Assembly: GCA_005116955.1 (NCBI GenBank)
Contig: SWDI01000003.1
Coordinates: 82,208-146,207 of the forward strand
Length of the DNA: 64,000 nt
Source of the DNA: Nitrospira sp.
GTDB taxonomy: Bacteria > Nitrospirota > Nitrospiria > Nitrospirales > Nitrospiraceae
Reading direction: 5' to 3'
The notes beneath the pieces are model-generated. The model searched no databases, had not been told where the DNA came from, and saw only the letters and a list, made by a program, of their open reading frames with translations. This document shows, one piece after another, positions 33,958 to 42,427 of this stretch (the stretch's first letter is position 1; every line of letters starts with the position of its first letter). The position numbers were made by a program, and so were the translations under genes.

Positions 33958-36614
33958 GGATGCGCTACGCGCCAGTTTTTGCCGACGCCTAGGTCTACTT
34001 TGAGCGGCACCGATAAACCCAACTGTTTGCCGACGCTTTCCATTTCCTGCTTCACCAGCCGTTTCGCTTCCTCCAGATCATGGTCCGGCACTTCAAAAAT
34101 CAGTTCATCGTGGACTTGGAGGATCATCTTCACATGCGGCAGCTCCTCGTGGAGTTTCTTGTGCACATTGATCATGGCCACTTTGATCAAGTCCGCCGCT
34201 GAACCTTGGATGGGGCTGTTGACTGCCATGCGCTCGCCAACGCCGCGCTGTGCAGGATCGCCGCTCTGTAGTTCGGGAATCGGTCGGCGGCGGCCGAGGA
34301 TGGTGGTGGTGTAACCCTTCTCTCGTCCTTCGGCAATATTTCGATCCATCAATGCCCGGACGGCTGCGAAGCGCTCAAAGAAGGTATCGATGTATTTCTT
34401 CGACTCGGCCTGGGGTACGCCGAGATTCTGAGAAAGACCGAACGGGCTGATGCCGTAGACGATGCCGAAGACGACGGTCTTGGCCGCGCGGCGCATGTCT
34501 CTGGTGATCTGACTGGAGGGCAGGCCGAAGATTTCCATAGCCGTAGCCATATGGATATCCTCGCCCTTAGCAAAGACTGAGAGCAAGCGTGGATCTTGTG
34601 ACAGATGGGCGAGGATGCGTGGCTCAATCTGGCTGTAGTCGGCACAGAGGAGTTCATGGCCTTTTGGCACGACGAAGGCTTCGCGGATGCGGAGGCCGTA
34701 GTCGCCTTTCACAGGAATGTTTTGGAGATTCGGATCGGTGGAGGAGAGCCGTCCTGTGGCGGCGACGGTCTGGTTCAAGGAAGTGTGGAGCCGTTTTGTC
34801 TCCGGATGCACTAGTTCCGGCAGCGCATCCACGTAGGTCGACTTGAGCTTGCTCAGACTTCGATAGGTGAGAATCTGGTTTGGTAATTCGTGTTGTGTGG
34901 CGAGCTGGGTGAGGGTGTCTTCATCGGTCGAATAGCCGGTCTTGGTCTTACGCAGGGGTTTCAGACCGAGCTTCTCAAAGAGGACCGTCGCGAGTTGTTT
35001 CGGCGAATTGATGTTGAACTCGCCACCGGCGAGCGCAGCAATGCTTATCATCATCTGGTCGAGGTCTCGCTCTAGCTCTTTGCTCAATTCGTGCAGCCCG
35101 TCGACATCCAGCAAGAACCCATTTCGCTCGATGTCGGCCAGGATCGGCACAAGCGGCATCTCCACTTCGGTGAAGAGTTTGAGGCTCCCCTGATCCGTCA
35201 ACCGTTCAATGAGGATTGGTTCGAGCTTGGCCAGGGCCGCGGCGGCTTCCGCGGTTTCCTCGCGAGATCCGGTATCGACCTCGAACAACGACTGTGGTTG
35301 GGCCTTCTCCTGCTTGCCTGATCCAAGTCGTTCACCGAGCCGTTCTAACATGATCGTGTCGAGGCTATGGTCGCGGCGGTTTGGGTTGAGCAAATAGTCC
35401 GCGATCATGGTGTCCACGTATGGGGGTGCCAAGGTGATCCCGATGCGATGGAACGCCAGCAATGTCGATTTCAGATCGTGCACGGTCTTGGTGTGAGTGT
35501 GATCATGCAGCAGTTCGATGATCGTTCGCATGTAGGCATGGACGTCGATCGGAATGAATGCCGCTTGGTTTCCGGTCGAGAGGGCCAGGCCCAGGACGTC
35601 GGTATGGACGCCTGGTTGTCCGGCCAGCAAACAGTGCAGGCCCAGTGGCCCGCATTTCGATACACCGTCGACAAAGCACGTTGCGGCTGTTTCATCCTCG
35701 ATGATGATGGTCTCATGGGTCGTCGTTTCTAGGGGTTTCGGCGATGGCTGGAGACTTTTGAGGAGAGAGGTGAATTCCAGCTCGCGCAGTAGCTCGGCGA
35801 GTGGCTCCTCATGTGGCGGCTTGATCCGGTAGGATTCGGGATGAAACTCCACCGGGCTTTGTATGTCGATGGTCGCCAGTTTCCGGCTGAGCCGAGCCTG
35901 GTCTGCCTGTTCAGAAAGGAGAGTCTTGATGCGGGCAGGCGTGACCTCGTCGAGGCGGCGTAGCAGCTCATCGATTGTCCCGAACTGCGCGATGAGTTTC
36001 ATGGCGGTCTTTTCACCGATGCCCTTCACGCCGGGAATATTGTCGCTCGCGTCGCCCATCAGACCCATCACTTCGATGACACGGCTAGGCTCGACGCCGA
36101 ACTTGGCGACGCATTCCTCGTTGCTCGACCACTTATCCTTGACCGGGTCGTAGATGCGGACATGTGAGGTCACGAGCTGAAGCATATCTTTATCACCGGT
36201 GACGATCACGACGTCGTAGCCAGCCTGCTCCGCCTGCCGAGCCAACGTGCCGATCAAATCATCGGCTTCGTAGCCGGCCTGTCTGGCCGCTGGAATATTC
36301 AGCGCTTCCACCACGCGATGAATATAGGGAATCTGGGCCTTCATCCCGTCGGGCATCGGCGGGCGCTGCGCCTTGTACTCCTTGAATTCCTCGTGCCGGA
36401 GCGTCGGGCCTTTTTCGTCAAAAGCTACTGCAAGCCCGTCCGGCTTGTGCTCACGGATGATCTTGAGGAGCGTAGTCGTGAATCCATAGACCGCGTTCGT
36501 CTGGAGACCTTTGGAATTATTGAGCGCCGGCAGTGCAAAGAAGGCGCGATAGATATAGGCGCTGCCGTCAATCAGATAGAGGGTGGGGCGCCTGTCAGTT
36601 TGCAGCGATGTCAT
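33954..36614 (-). CDS. polA: DNA polymerase I
   Basis: An 886-residue family A polymerase. The N-terminal 5'-3' nuclease (LYLIDGSAYIYRAFFALP, GDASDNIPGVKGIGEKTA) is complete. The middle 3'-5' exonuclease-like domain has lost its metal-binding set: where E. coli has FDTET there is LHCLLAG, and the second motif reads HDLKSTLL. The polymerase domain is intact (DYSQIEPRILAHLS, RRAAKTVVFGIVYG, QVHDELIFEV). So it should polymerise and remove primers but not proofread. The stop overlaps the HicB-like gene start by four bases. Confidence 0.96.
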   Translation of the reverse strand: MTSLQTDRRPTLYLIDGSAYIYRAFFALPALNNSKGLQTNAVYGFTTTLLKIIREHKPDGLAVAFDEKGPTLRHEEFKEYKAQRPPMPDGMKAQIPYIHRVVEALNIPAARQAGYEADDLIGTLARQAEQAGYDVVIVTGDKDMLQLVTSHVRIYDPVKDKWSSNEECVAKFGVEPSRVIEVMGLMGDASDNIPGVKGIGEKTAMKLIAQFGTIDELLRRLDEVTPARIKTLLSEQADQARLSRKLATIDIQSPVEFHPESYRIKPPHEEPLAELLRELEFTSLLKSLQPSPKPLETTTHETIIIEDETAATCFVDGVSKCGPLGLHCLLAGQPGVHTDVLGLALSTGNQAAFIPIDVHAYMRTIIELLHDHTHTKTVHDLKSTLLAFHRIGITLAPPYVDTMIADYLLNPNRRDHSLDTIMLERLGERLGSGKQEKAQPQSLFEVDTGSREETAEAAAALAKLEPILIERLTDQGSLKLFTEVEMPLVPILADIERNGFLLDVDGLHELSKELERDLDQMMISIAALAGGEFNINSPKQLATVLFEKLGLKPLRKTKTGYSTDEDTLTQLATQHELPNQILTYRSLSKLKSTYVDALPELVHPETKRLHTSLNQTVAATGRLSSTDPNLQNIPVKGDYGLRIREAFVVPKGHELLCADYSQIEPRILAHLSQDPRLLSVFAKGEDIHMATAMEIFGLPSSQITRDMRRAAKTVVFGIVYGISPFGLSQNLGVPQAESKKYIDTFFERFAAVRALMDRNIAEGREKGYTTTILGRRRPIPELQSGDPAQRGVGERMAVNSPIQGSAADLIKVAMINVHKKLHEELPHVKMILQVHDELIFEVPDHDLEEAKRLVKQEMESVGKQLGLSVPLKVDLGVGKNWRVAHP

Positions 36615-36724
36615 GGGTGTTGCCGGTTATCGAAATCGTCTTGTAGAGGGCTGAGGACTAAGGGCCGAGAGGGGCATCAGTCCATGAGAGATCGTAGTAC
36701 CCAGTCCTTTCATCTCAGTCCTGG

Positions 36725-37156
36725 CTAAGGATCTGGCGCGATCGTGAGCGGCGGCTTTCCGAACTTCTCACGCATGTTGTTGATGGTGTTCAGGACAGCA
36801 GGCTGTCCGATCATTTTTGCTTCTAACTTGCGCTTGCCAGGAAAGTCCAGCATCGTCACCCCGATCAACATGGTGAGAATGCCCTGGCCTGGCAGGAACA
36901 GCATCAAGAAGCCTGCAAACAGAAAGATGACGCCCACCACGTTCTTGGCCAGGTGCCCCAACCCCCGTAGTACGGGGTGATGATCCTCCATCCAGGGGCG
37001 TGGCACACGGATGTCGAAAAAATCTGTCGGGAGTCGGACAAGGATGAACGGGATGGCGATCAATGACCCAACAAAGAAGACAATCGACAGGGCCGTCAGG
37101 GTCACGAGGGTTTCCGTCGAGATATATTGCTGAACTGTTGAAAGGAGTTCATCCAT
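36725..37156 (-). CDS. PGPGW-family small membrane protein
   Basis: A 143-residue inner-membrane protein with two or three helices (TLTALSIVFFVGSLIAIPFILV; VVGVIFLFAGFLMLFLPGQGILTMLIGVTML) and the LPGQG turn matching the putative PGPGW transmembrane family. ATG at 37156 gives a compact start; the frame opens at 37183. Function unknown. It is divergent from the dsrE gene set and upstream of polA on the same strand, with about 110 bases between. Confidence 0.75.
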   Translation of the reverse strand: MDELLSTVQQYISTETLVTLTALSIVFFVGSLIAIPFILVRLPTDFFDIRVPRPWMEDHHPVLRGLGHLAKNVVGVIFLFAGFLMLFLPGQGILTMLIGVTMLDFPGKRKLEAKMIGQPAVLNTINNMREKFGKPPLTIAPDP

Positions 37157-37218
37157 TGGTCGGCATCCTAGCACTGAGTCCATGACCCCCTCAAGGCGAA
37201 CAGAGGAGCAGTCGTGGG

Positions 37219-37247
37219 TTTACGCGATCGTACTCGAACGTTATAAT
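37219..37247 (+). promoter_or_regulatory. Promoter of the leader ORF/dsrE unit
   Basis: TTTACG at 37219-37224, a 17-base spacer and a consensus -10 TATAAT at 37242-37247. Transcription would start near 37254, just before the GGAG that serves the 37269 start. Confidence 0.65.
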
Positions 37248-37268
37248 CATCCCGCATGGAGCCCCGAT

Positions 37269-37367
37269 ATGAATCGGCATGTTTCCTCGCCCATGCCGTC
37301 GGATGAAGTCGACATTGCGATTACCGACTACGTGACTAGCGTGAAAGCCAGAGCGCAAAAGAAATGA
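37269..37367 (+). CDS. 32-residue leader ORF coupled to dsrE
   Basis: A short ORF (starts MNRHVSSPMPSDEVD, ends KARAQKK). GGAG lies seven bases before its ATG, and a consensus promoter lies immediately upstream. Its TGA stop overlaps the ATG of the DsrE gene (ATGA), so translation of the two is likely coupled. The product is a polar helix, possibly a stand-alone small protein rather than an attenuator; no poly-amino-acid run or hairpin is visible. A longer frame from 37182 would start upstream of the promoter and is unlikely. Confidence 0.55.
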   Translation: MNRHVSSPMPSDEVDIAITDYVTSVKARAQKK

Positions 37368-37789
37368 CTATGTCGACGAAGCCAAAATTCGTCATCTTCG
37401 CCCACAACGCCACGTACGATAAGCTGCACCAGGTTGCGACGCTGGGGATGACGGCTGCGGCGATGGGCAAAGACGTGATCATCGTCTTGCTATTTTGGAC
37501 GATCAAAAAACTCGCCGAAGGGAAGATCGATCAGATTGATTTCCCGCCGGAATATGCCGAGTCGGCTGCGGAAGTCGCTCGGTTGCTGAAAGAAAAAAAG
37601 GTGCCGAAGATCTCGGAGATGTTCCAAGATGCCAAACATGTTGGAACACTTCGGTTGATTGCCTGCAGCGCCGGCTTAGAATACATGGGCGTGGATGCCA
37701 GCGCGGTCGAAAAGAATGTTGACGAGGTGATGGGTCTTCCAGCTATCCTTTCCCTGACCGCTGAGGCCGAAACGAAGCTCTTCATATAG
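37364..37789 (+). CDS. DsrE family sulfur-carrier-like protein
   Basis: A 141-residue DsrE-like protein: KFVIFAHNATYDKLHQVATLG, TAAAMGKDVIIVLLFW, and LRLIACSAGLEYMGV with a Cys near residue 101 in the position expected for the persulfide site. DsrE proteins pass sulfane sulfur in cytoplasmic sulfur trafficking. Either of two close ATGs (37364, 37370) may start it. A second DsrE-like gene with tusA lies at 40.3-41.2 kb. Convergent with nth. Confidence 0.85.
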   Translation: MTMSTKPKFVIFAHNATYDKLHQVATLGMTAAAMGKDVIIVLLFWTIKKLAEGKIDQIDFPPEYAESAAEVARLLKEKKVPKISEMFQDAKHVGTLRLIACSAGLEYMGVDASAVEKNVDEVMGLPAILSLTAEAETKLFI

Positions 37790-37812
37790 CCCTCCCCCTC
37801 ACTGCTTACCCC

Positions 37813-38472
37813 CTAACGTGATTTCGTGACCCCCACGCGATCGCACATGTCCGCCAACTTGCACGTGCTGCACCGAGGTGAAACCGGTAGGCATAGGTTC
37901 TGCCCATAGGGGACGAGGAGATCGTTGTACATGATCCAGTATTGTTTCGGGAGCGTGCGCCGGAGGGCATCTTCTGATGCTTCCGGCGTCTTCGTGTCGA
38001 TATAACCCCATCGATTGCTGATTCGGTGGACGTGAATATCTACACAGATTCCCGGCTTGCCAAATCCAAGCGTCACCACCAGATTCGCCGTTTTCCGACC
38101 GACTCCTGGTAAGGTGAGCAGTTCATCGATGGAGTCCGGGACCTTCCCGCCATACTCATCGATCAGGCGGCGGCAGATTTGGTGAATCGATTTGGCTTTT
38201 GTCCGATAGAACCCGACCGGGTAAATTGCCTGTTCGACCTTCTTCAGCGGCAGCTCTAACATAGTTGCCGGTGTGCGAGCCAGAGCGAAGAGTCGGTCGC
38301 CGGCTTCCCTTGTCGTTTTATCTTTGGTTCGCAAACTGAGGAGGGTGGACATGAGGATGGGAAAGGGATCGCGGTTCGATTCCTTGGCTACGACCCCGAC
38401 GACCGGTTCTGGCCAGCGACAAATCTCCCGCTTGACTATGCGGATAGCGGCATGGATTTGCTGCTGACGCAT
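37813..38472 (-). CDS. nth: Endonuclease III
   Basis: A 219-residue DNA glycosylase/AP lyase. Helix-hairpin-helix LPGVGRKTANLVV with the catalytic Lys, the catalytic Asp in CVDIHVHRISNRWG, and the C-terminal 4Fe-4S cluster with spacing C-x6-C-x2-C-x5-C (CLPVSPRCSTCKLADMC). It removes oxidised pyrimidines in base-excision repair. Full length. Convergent with the dsrE gene with 23 bases between. Confidence 0.95.
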   Translation of the reverse strand: MRQQQIHAAIRIVKREICRWPEPVVGVVAKESNRDPFPILMSTLLSLRTKDKTTREAGDRLFALARTPATMLELPLKKVEQAIYPVGFYRTKAKSIHQICRRLIDEYGGKVPDSIDELLTLPGVGRKTANLVVTLGFGKPGICVDIHVHRISNRWGYIDTKTPEASEDALRRTLPKQYWIMYNDLLVPYGQNLCLPVSPRCSTCKLADMCDRVGVTKSR

Positions 38473-38523
38473 GTAAATGGTCGTAAACGGAGAGAGGCTG
38501 GTGGGAGGAGCGGAAGACCGTGT

Positions 38524-38718
38524 CTACTCAGGCTTCCGCTTTGACAACCACTTCTGACGGCGCCGTTGAGCTTCGCGTTGCTTCGCTTTCTTTCGCACGC
38601 TGGGCTTCTCGTAGAAACGGCGACGCTTCAGCTCACGGAAAAGACCTTCTCCCGCGAGCTTCTTTTTGGCAACCTTCAGTGCTTTTTCAACGTTGTTGTT
38701 GAAGACCTTGATTTCCAT
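38524..38718 (-). CDS. rpsU: Ribosomal protein S21
   Basis: A 64-residue, highly basic protein: MEIKVFNNNVEKALKVAKKKL, then FRELKRRRFYEKPSVRKKAKQREAQRR. This is the usual S21 pattern and length. Part of the 30S subunit, needed for initiation. The gene is on the minus strand upstream of nth. Confidence 0.95.
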   Translation of the reverse strand: MEIKVFNNNVEKALKVAKKKLAGEGLFRELKRRRFYEKPSVRKKAKQREAQRRRQKWLSKRKPE

Positions 38719-38790
38719 CCCCGTGATTTTCGACTTTCTCAGGCCAAGTGGGCCTGCTGCTTACGGTTTTCAATCATTCGGCGCCGGAGT

Positions 38791-40257
38791 CTAGCACAAC
38801 ACCCTGAGTTCCTCAAGGCTTTCTGTGGCCTTTACAATTCTGAGTCGTATGGAATCTATAAGATAATGATTTTGCTGAGCATTTATATTTGTATTGGCCG
38901 TAATAAGACCCGCCTTGGCTGCGGCGATGGCAAGAGTCAGCCCTACCGTGAGATCTGACTGGATGGTCGGCTTCGCTCTCTCACGTAACGCATAGAGCAA
39001 CCGCACAACCTCACAGGACAGCTCCGTGATTTCTAACGGTACTTCCGTAGCCCGTTGGAGCGTAATCAAAATCGCCTGATGGCGATCAGGATGGTGTTTT
39101 GGGATCTTGTACGCATCCATCAGTCCAGTGTAGGCCTCTGCATCTGTTTGAACGAGTTGATGGAGTTGCCCGCTCAATTCGAGTAAGCGCTGTTCTCTCT
39201 CCGATTGTCCAGCAAAGCGTGCTCCCATCACCCCCAAGGAAGCCGCCAGGGCACCCACGAATGCCGTGACGCTGCCACCGGCTGGCGCCGGTTTGGCGTC
39301 AGCAACGGCGGCCAGGAAATGTGAGAGGGAGTGCGCCGGTTCGTGCTTGCTGCGCATCGCCTCAGCGATTCTTGTTTCGAGGATCTGGCTGGAATCCAAT
39401 CGATCGAGCTGCAACGAGGCAGCGGCTGCCTGGTCCAATGCCGCTTGAGGAGCAAGGCCGATCAATTCACTCCCCGCCACATCTATATTACGTGTCGCGG
39501 CTTCGGCCTTGACGCGCTGAAACACAGTCAGAATGGGTGTCACGAGGTAATCGGTCACATTCATGGCGACCTGCACCATACCACGACTGGATAGCACTAC
39601 TCCGATCGCTTTGACAGAGCGCAACCCGCCGCTTGAGTAGCGGATGGCTCGGGCGATAGACCGGGCTTGCTCAACATCCGTCGAGCAGAGGTTCACGTTG
39701 TAGGCGATCAATGGAGGTCTGGCACCGATTGCGATCGCTCCCGCGCGTTCATGCAGTCGAGGGGGACCGAAGTCGGGAATCCAATCGGGGTCTGACTCCA
39801 TCCGGAACGCCAGGCCTTCGAGGCCTCCACGCCTGACTGACTCTAATGGGGCGTGGTCGGCATGACCTGCGGCACGTTCGTACAAGAAAACGGGGATTCC
39901 CAGCTCACGCCCCACTCGTTCTCCTAGTCGCTTTGCAAGCTGGATGCAGTCCTCCATTGTCGTACCCCTGATTGGGATAAACGGCACCACATCCGTCGCT
40001 CCTATCCGGGGGTGTACGCCGACATGTGTCCGCAGGTCAATGAGTTCAGTCGCGAGCCGCACGGCACGAAAAGCGGCTTCAACAATGGCGTCCGGGGGAC
40101 CACAGAACGTCAATACTGATCGGTGGTGGTCCGTATCCATCGAGTGGTCGAGCAGTGTCACATCGGCTGTCGACGTCACGGCGTCGATCAAGGCGTGAAC
40201 CGCTCCTTGATCCCGACCTTCACTGAAGTTGGGGACACACTCGACGAGTTGGTCCAT
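38791..40257 (-). CDS. ftcD: Bifunctional glutamate formiminotransferase / cyclodeaminase
   Basis: A 488-residue fusion. N-terminal formiminotransferase (residues 1-300): LVECVPNFSEGRD, HVGVHPRIGATDVVPFIP, NVNLCSTDVEQARSIA. C-terminal cyclodeaminase (about 310-488): FLAAVADAKPAPAGGSVTAFVGALAASLG and NTNINAQQNHYL. It moves the formimino group from formiminoglutamate to tetrahydrofolate and then releases ammonia, feeding one-carbon units. The histidine-degradation genes are not seen nearby. ATG at 40257 gives the standard start. A terminator for the neighbouring gene lies upstream at 40279-40317. Confidence 0.92.
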   Translation of the reverse strand: MDQLVECVPNFSEGRDQGAVHALIDAVTSTADVTLLDHSMDTDHHRSVLTFCGPPDAIVEAAFRAVRLATELIDLRTHVGVHPRIGATDVVPFIPIRGTTMEDCIQLAKRLGERVGRELGIPVFLYERAAGHADHAPLESVRRGGLEGLAFRMESDPDWIPDFGPPRLHERAGAIAIGARPPLIAYNVNLCSTDVEQARSIARAIRYSSGGLRSVKAIGVVLSSRGMVQVAMNVTDYLVTPILTVFQRVKAEAATRNIDVAGSELIGLAPQAALDQAAAASLQLDRLDSSQILETRIAEAMRSKHEPAHSLSHFLAAVADAKPAPAGGSVTAFVGALAASLGVMGARFAGQSEREQRLLELSGQLHQLVQTDAEAYTGLMDAYKIPKHHPDRHQAILITLQRATEVPLEITELSCEVVRLLYALRERAKPTIQSDLTVGLTLAIAAAKAGLITANTNINAQQNHYLIDSIRLRIVKATESLEELRVLC

Positions 40258-40278
40258 AGGTTCCAGCACGTGTCAACG

Positions 40279-40317
40279 AAAAAGCCGGAGGATCGATGAC
40301 CGATCATCCGGCTTTTT
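40279..40317 (-). terminator. Rho-independent terminator downstream of tusA
   Basis: On the minus strand AAAAAGCCGGA, a 16-base loop region, then a CCGGCTTTTT run, starting 31 bases after the tusA-like stop. A GC-rich stem followed by Ts. Confidence 0.82.
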
Positions 40318-40347
40318 GCGTAACCATCGTTCTCTGACGGGAGCTGG

Positions 40348-40593
40348 CTATTTCGTCTTCTTCACGAACGCCTTATAGATACGGCCGGACTTGGCCTGTT
40401 CCTCTTCCAAACCCATCATTTGATGCCCGGTGTTTTCACACCAAGCCGGCATGTCTTTTTTGATGCCCTCATCATCGGAGACGACTTCCAGCACCTGTCC
40501 CAAGGCCAATTCTTTGATTTTCTTGGAGGTGAGAATAATGGGCATGGGACAAAAGTATCCTAAGGTGTCGAGTTTGACATCAGCCTGCATCAT
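40348..40593 (-). CDS. TusA-family sulfurtransferase
   Basis: An 81-residue SirA/TusA protein: LDTLGYFCPMPIILTSKKIKELALGQVLEVVSDD, with the CPxP motif (Cys near residue 15) that carries persulfide sulfur. It donates sulfur to partners such as DsrE proteins or tRNA thiolation enzymes. It lies downstream of the DsrE2-like gene on the same strand (27 bases between), so they form a unit ended by the hairpin at 40279-40317. Confidence 0.92.
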   Translation of the reverse strand: MMQADVKLDTLGYFCPMPIILTSKKIKELALGQVLEVVSDDEGIKKDMPAWCENTGHQMMGLEEEQAKSGRIYKAFVKKTK

Positions 40594-40620
40594 GAAAACA
40601 CCCTTGCTTCAGTGGACGAT

Positions 40621-41151
40621 TCAAATGAACAGATTGACACTGCCCTGTTTGGCTTCCGCCAGATATGTGGTCACGCCGGCGAACTGATCGATGCCGTCGA
40701 TCAAGGTGTTCTTGGTAATACCCATGAGGCCCATCGTCGTTGTGCAGGCGATGAACCGCACGTCCAGTTCGAGAGCCGTTTGCATCAGCTCAGGCACACC
40801 GGGCATCCGGTTTTGCTTCATCACCGTCTGCATCATCTTCGTCCCCAACCCACCGAAGTGGAATCGGGATAACGGAAGTGTATCGGCCCCGCCTCTGTTG
40901 AGCAGTCCGAACATCCGTCGAAGCCAATCTTTGGCTGAGCTCGTGGCGCCCCTTCGTCGAATCGCATTCAGTCCCCAAAACGTAAAAAACATGGTCACAC
41001 GCATGCCCATCGCAGCGGCACCCGTGGCGATAATAAAAGCCGCCATGGCCTTATCGAGATCTCCACTCAACAACACGATCGTCACTCGATCGGGCTTGGA
41101 TTCCTGTAGTTGTGCTAACGTCGCCGTCGGCTCTATCTGTGTGGCAATCAT
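40621..41151 (-). CDS. DsrE2-like sulfur-carrier protein
   Basis: A 176-residue DsrE/F-like protein with one probable membrane-associated helix (AAFIIATGAAAMGMRVTMFFTFWG) and the Cys in FIACTTTMGLMGI near residue 137, the expected persulfide position. The large GLNAIRRRGA...LLNRGGAD insert marks the DsrE2 (peroxiredoxin-family) type found with TusA in sulfur oxidisers and many others. ATG at 41151 has GAGGTGAG upstream. Operon with the tusA-like gene. Confidence 0.85.
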   Translation of the reverse strand: MIATQIEPTATLAQLQESKPDRVTIVLLSGDLDKAMAAFIIATGAAAMGMRVTMFFTFWGLNAIRRRGATSSAKDWLRRMFGLLNRGGADTLPLSRFHFGGLGTKMMQTVMKQNRMPGVPELMQTALELDVRFIACTTTMGLMGITKNTLIDGIDQFAGVTTYLAEAKQGSVNLFI

Positions 41152-41335
41152 GATCTCACCTCGTGACTCTTTCACAGTCTGTGCATGAACACAATAGTAT
41201 GTGATCCTTCGGGGTGTCAAGGAACTGAGCCAATGCGCGACGGTGTACGCATTGCTTGACCTATCTCCATCCCCTCGCTATAGTCGGAATCCATTGTGCT
41301 AGAGCCGTCTTGCGAGTGTCCTCCCCAATTCTAGA

Positions 41336-42427
41336 ATGACCCTCATGATCGAACAGCCATCACCCGAGGTCGTATCTTCCAGGAGCGCTCCACTCTTTGG
41401 CTTTTGGTATCCAGCTGTCCCGAGCCATGCTCTGCGCCAGGGCACGATGAAGGGGCTGCAGATGCTGGGGCTGCCGATCGTCCTCTGTCGCGATCGAGCC
41501 GGTGGCCTTTCGGCGATGCGCGATATCTGCCCGCACCGTGGTATGCCTCTGTCATTCGGTCGGTTTGACGGTGAACGAGTGGAATGCTCGTATCACGGAT
41601 GGCAGTTCGATATGAAGGGGCGCTGCCGGTGTATCCCTGCCCTCCCCGAACAGGGGAGTTTACAAACCGACAAGATCGGCGTCACGACCTATCCGGCTGA
41701 AGAAACGGACGGCATGATTTGGCTGTACCTGGCCGACGAACGCGGGAACATCGATCCGCTGCCGCCTGCTCCTCGCATGCCGCTTCCATCGGAACCTCGG
41801 CAGTCATTCCATATTTCGCTGACGTATACGTGTACCGCGGACGACGGCATTATCGGTCTCATCGATCCGGTGCATGGACCCTATGTCCATTCATGGTGGC
41901 GCAGTGATGCGCGTATGCATGAGAAGACGAAAATCTTTGAACCAATCCCGAACGGCTTCCGGATGATTCCACATCGTCCCGCCAAAAATAGTGGGCCGTT
42001 CCATTGGGTGGAGCGAATCTATGGAGGGCCGCTGTCGACCACCATCGATTTTGTGCTGCCGAATCAGCGGGTGGAGCTGATGCAATGTGGACGGATGTGG
42101 ATGGCCAATCGATTGATGGCCACGCCAGTGTCCGATATGGAATGTCGCATCGATTTTTCCGCCTATTGGCGGGGGCTCCATTGGCTGCCGTTCGGCAATG
42201 TGATTTTTCGCACGCTGACAAAGATGTTTCTTGGTCAGGATGAGCGGGCGATGAACCACCTGGCCGTGGGGCTTCGTCACAAACCCTCGTCGATGTTTCT
42301 CGGTGATGCCGATATGCCAGCCAAATGGTACTACAAACTGAAGGCCGCTCATCAGGCATCGATCCAAACAGGCCGACCGTTCGATCATCCCCTCAAAGAG
42401 CGAGTGACGCTGAGGTGGCGAAGCTGA
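41336..42427 (+). CDS. Rieske-type non-heme iron oxygenase
   Basis: A 363-residue protein. Rieske 2Fe-2S site: CPHRGMPLSFGRF (C-x-H) near residue 65 and CSYHGWQF (C-x2-H) near 84. The C-terminal part has the helix-grip domain with DPVHGPYVHSWW, where Asp/His are expected to bind mononuclear iron. Such oxygenases hydroxylate or demethylate aromatic and sterol-like substrates; the substrate is unknown here. No ferredoxin reductase gene is adjacent. The gene overlaps the secreted protease gene that follows. Confidence 0.9.
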   Translation: MTLMIEQPSPEVVSSRSAPLFGFWYPAVPSHALRQGTMKGLQMLGLPIVLCRDRAGGLSAMRDICPHRGMPLSFGRFDGERVECSYHGWQFDMKGRCRCIPALPEQGSLQTDKIGVTTYPAEETDGMIWLYLADERGNIDPLPPAPRMPLPSEPRQSFHISLTYTCTADDGIIGLIDPVHGPYVHSWWRSDARMHEKTKIFEPIPNGFRMIPHRPAKNSGPFHWVERIYGGPLSTTIDFVLPNQRVELMQCGRMWMANRLMATPVSDMECRIDFSAYWRGLHWLPFGNVIFRTLTKMFLGQDERAMNHLAVGLRHKPSSMFLGDADMPAKWYYKLKAAHQASIQTGRPFDHPLKERVTLRWRS

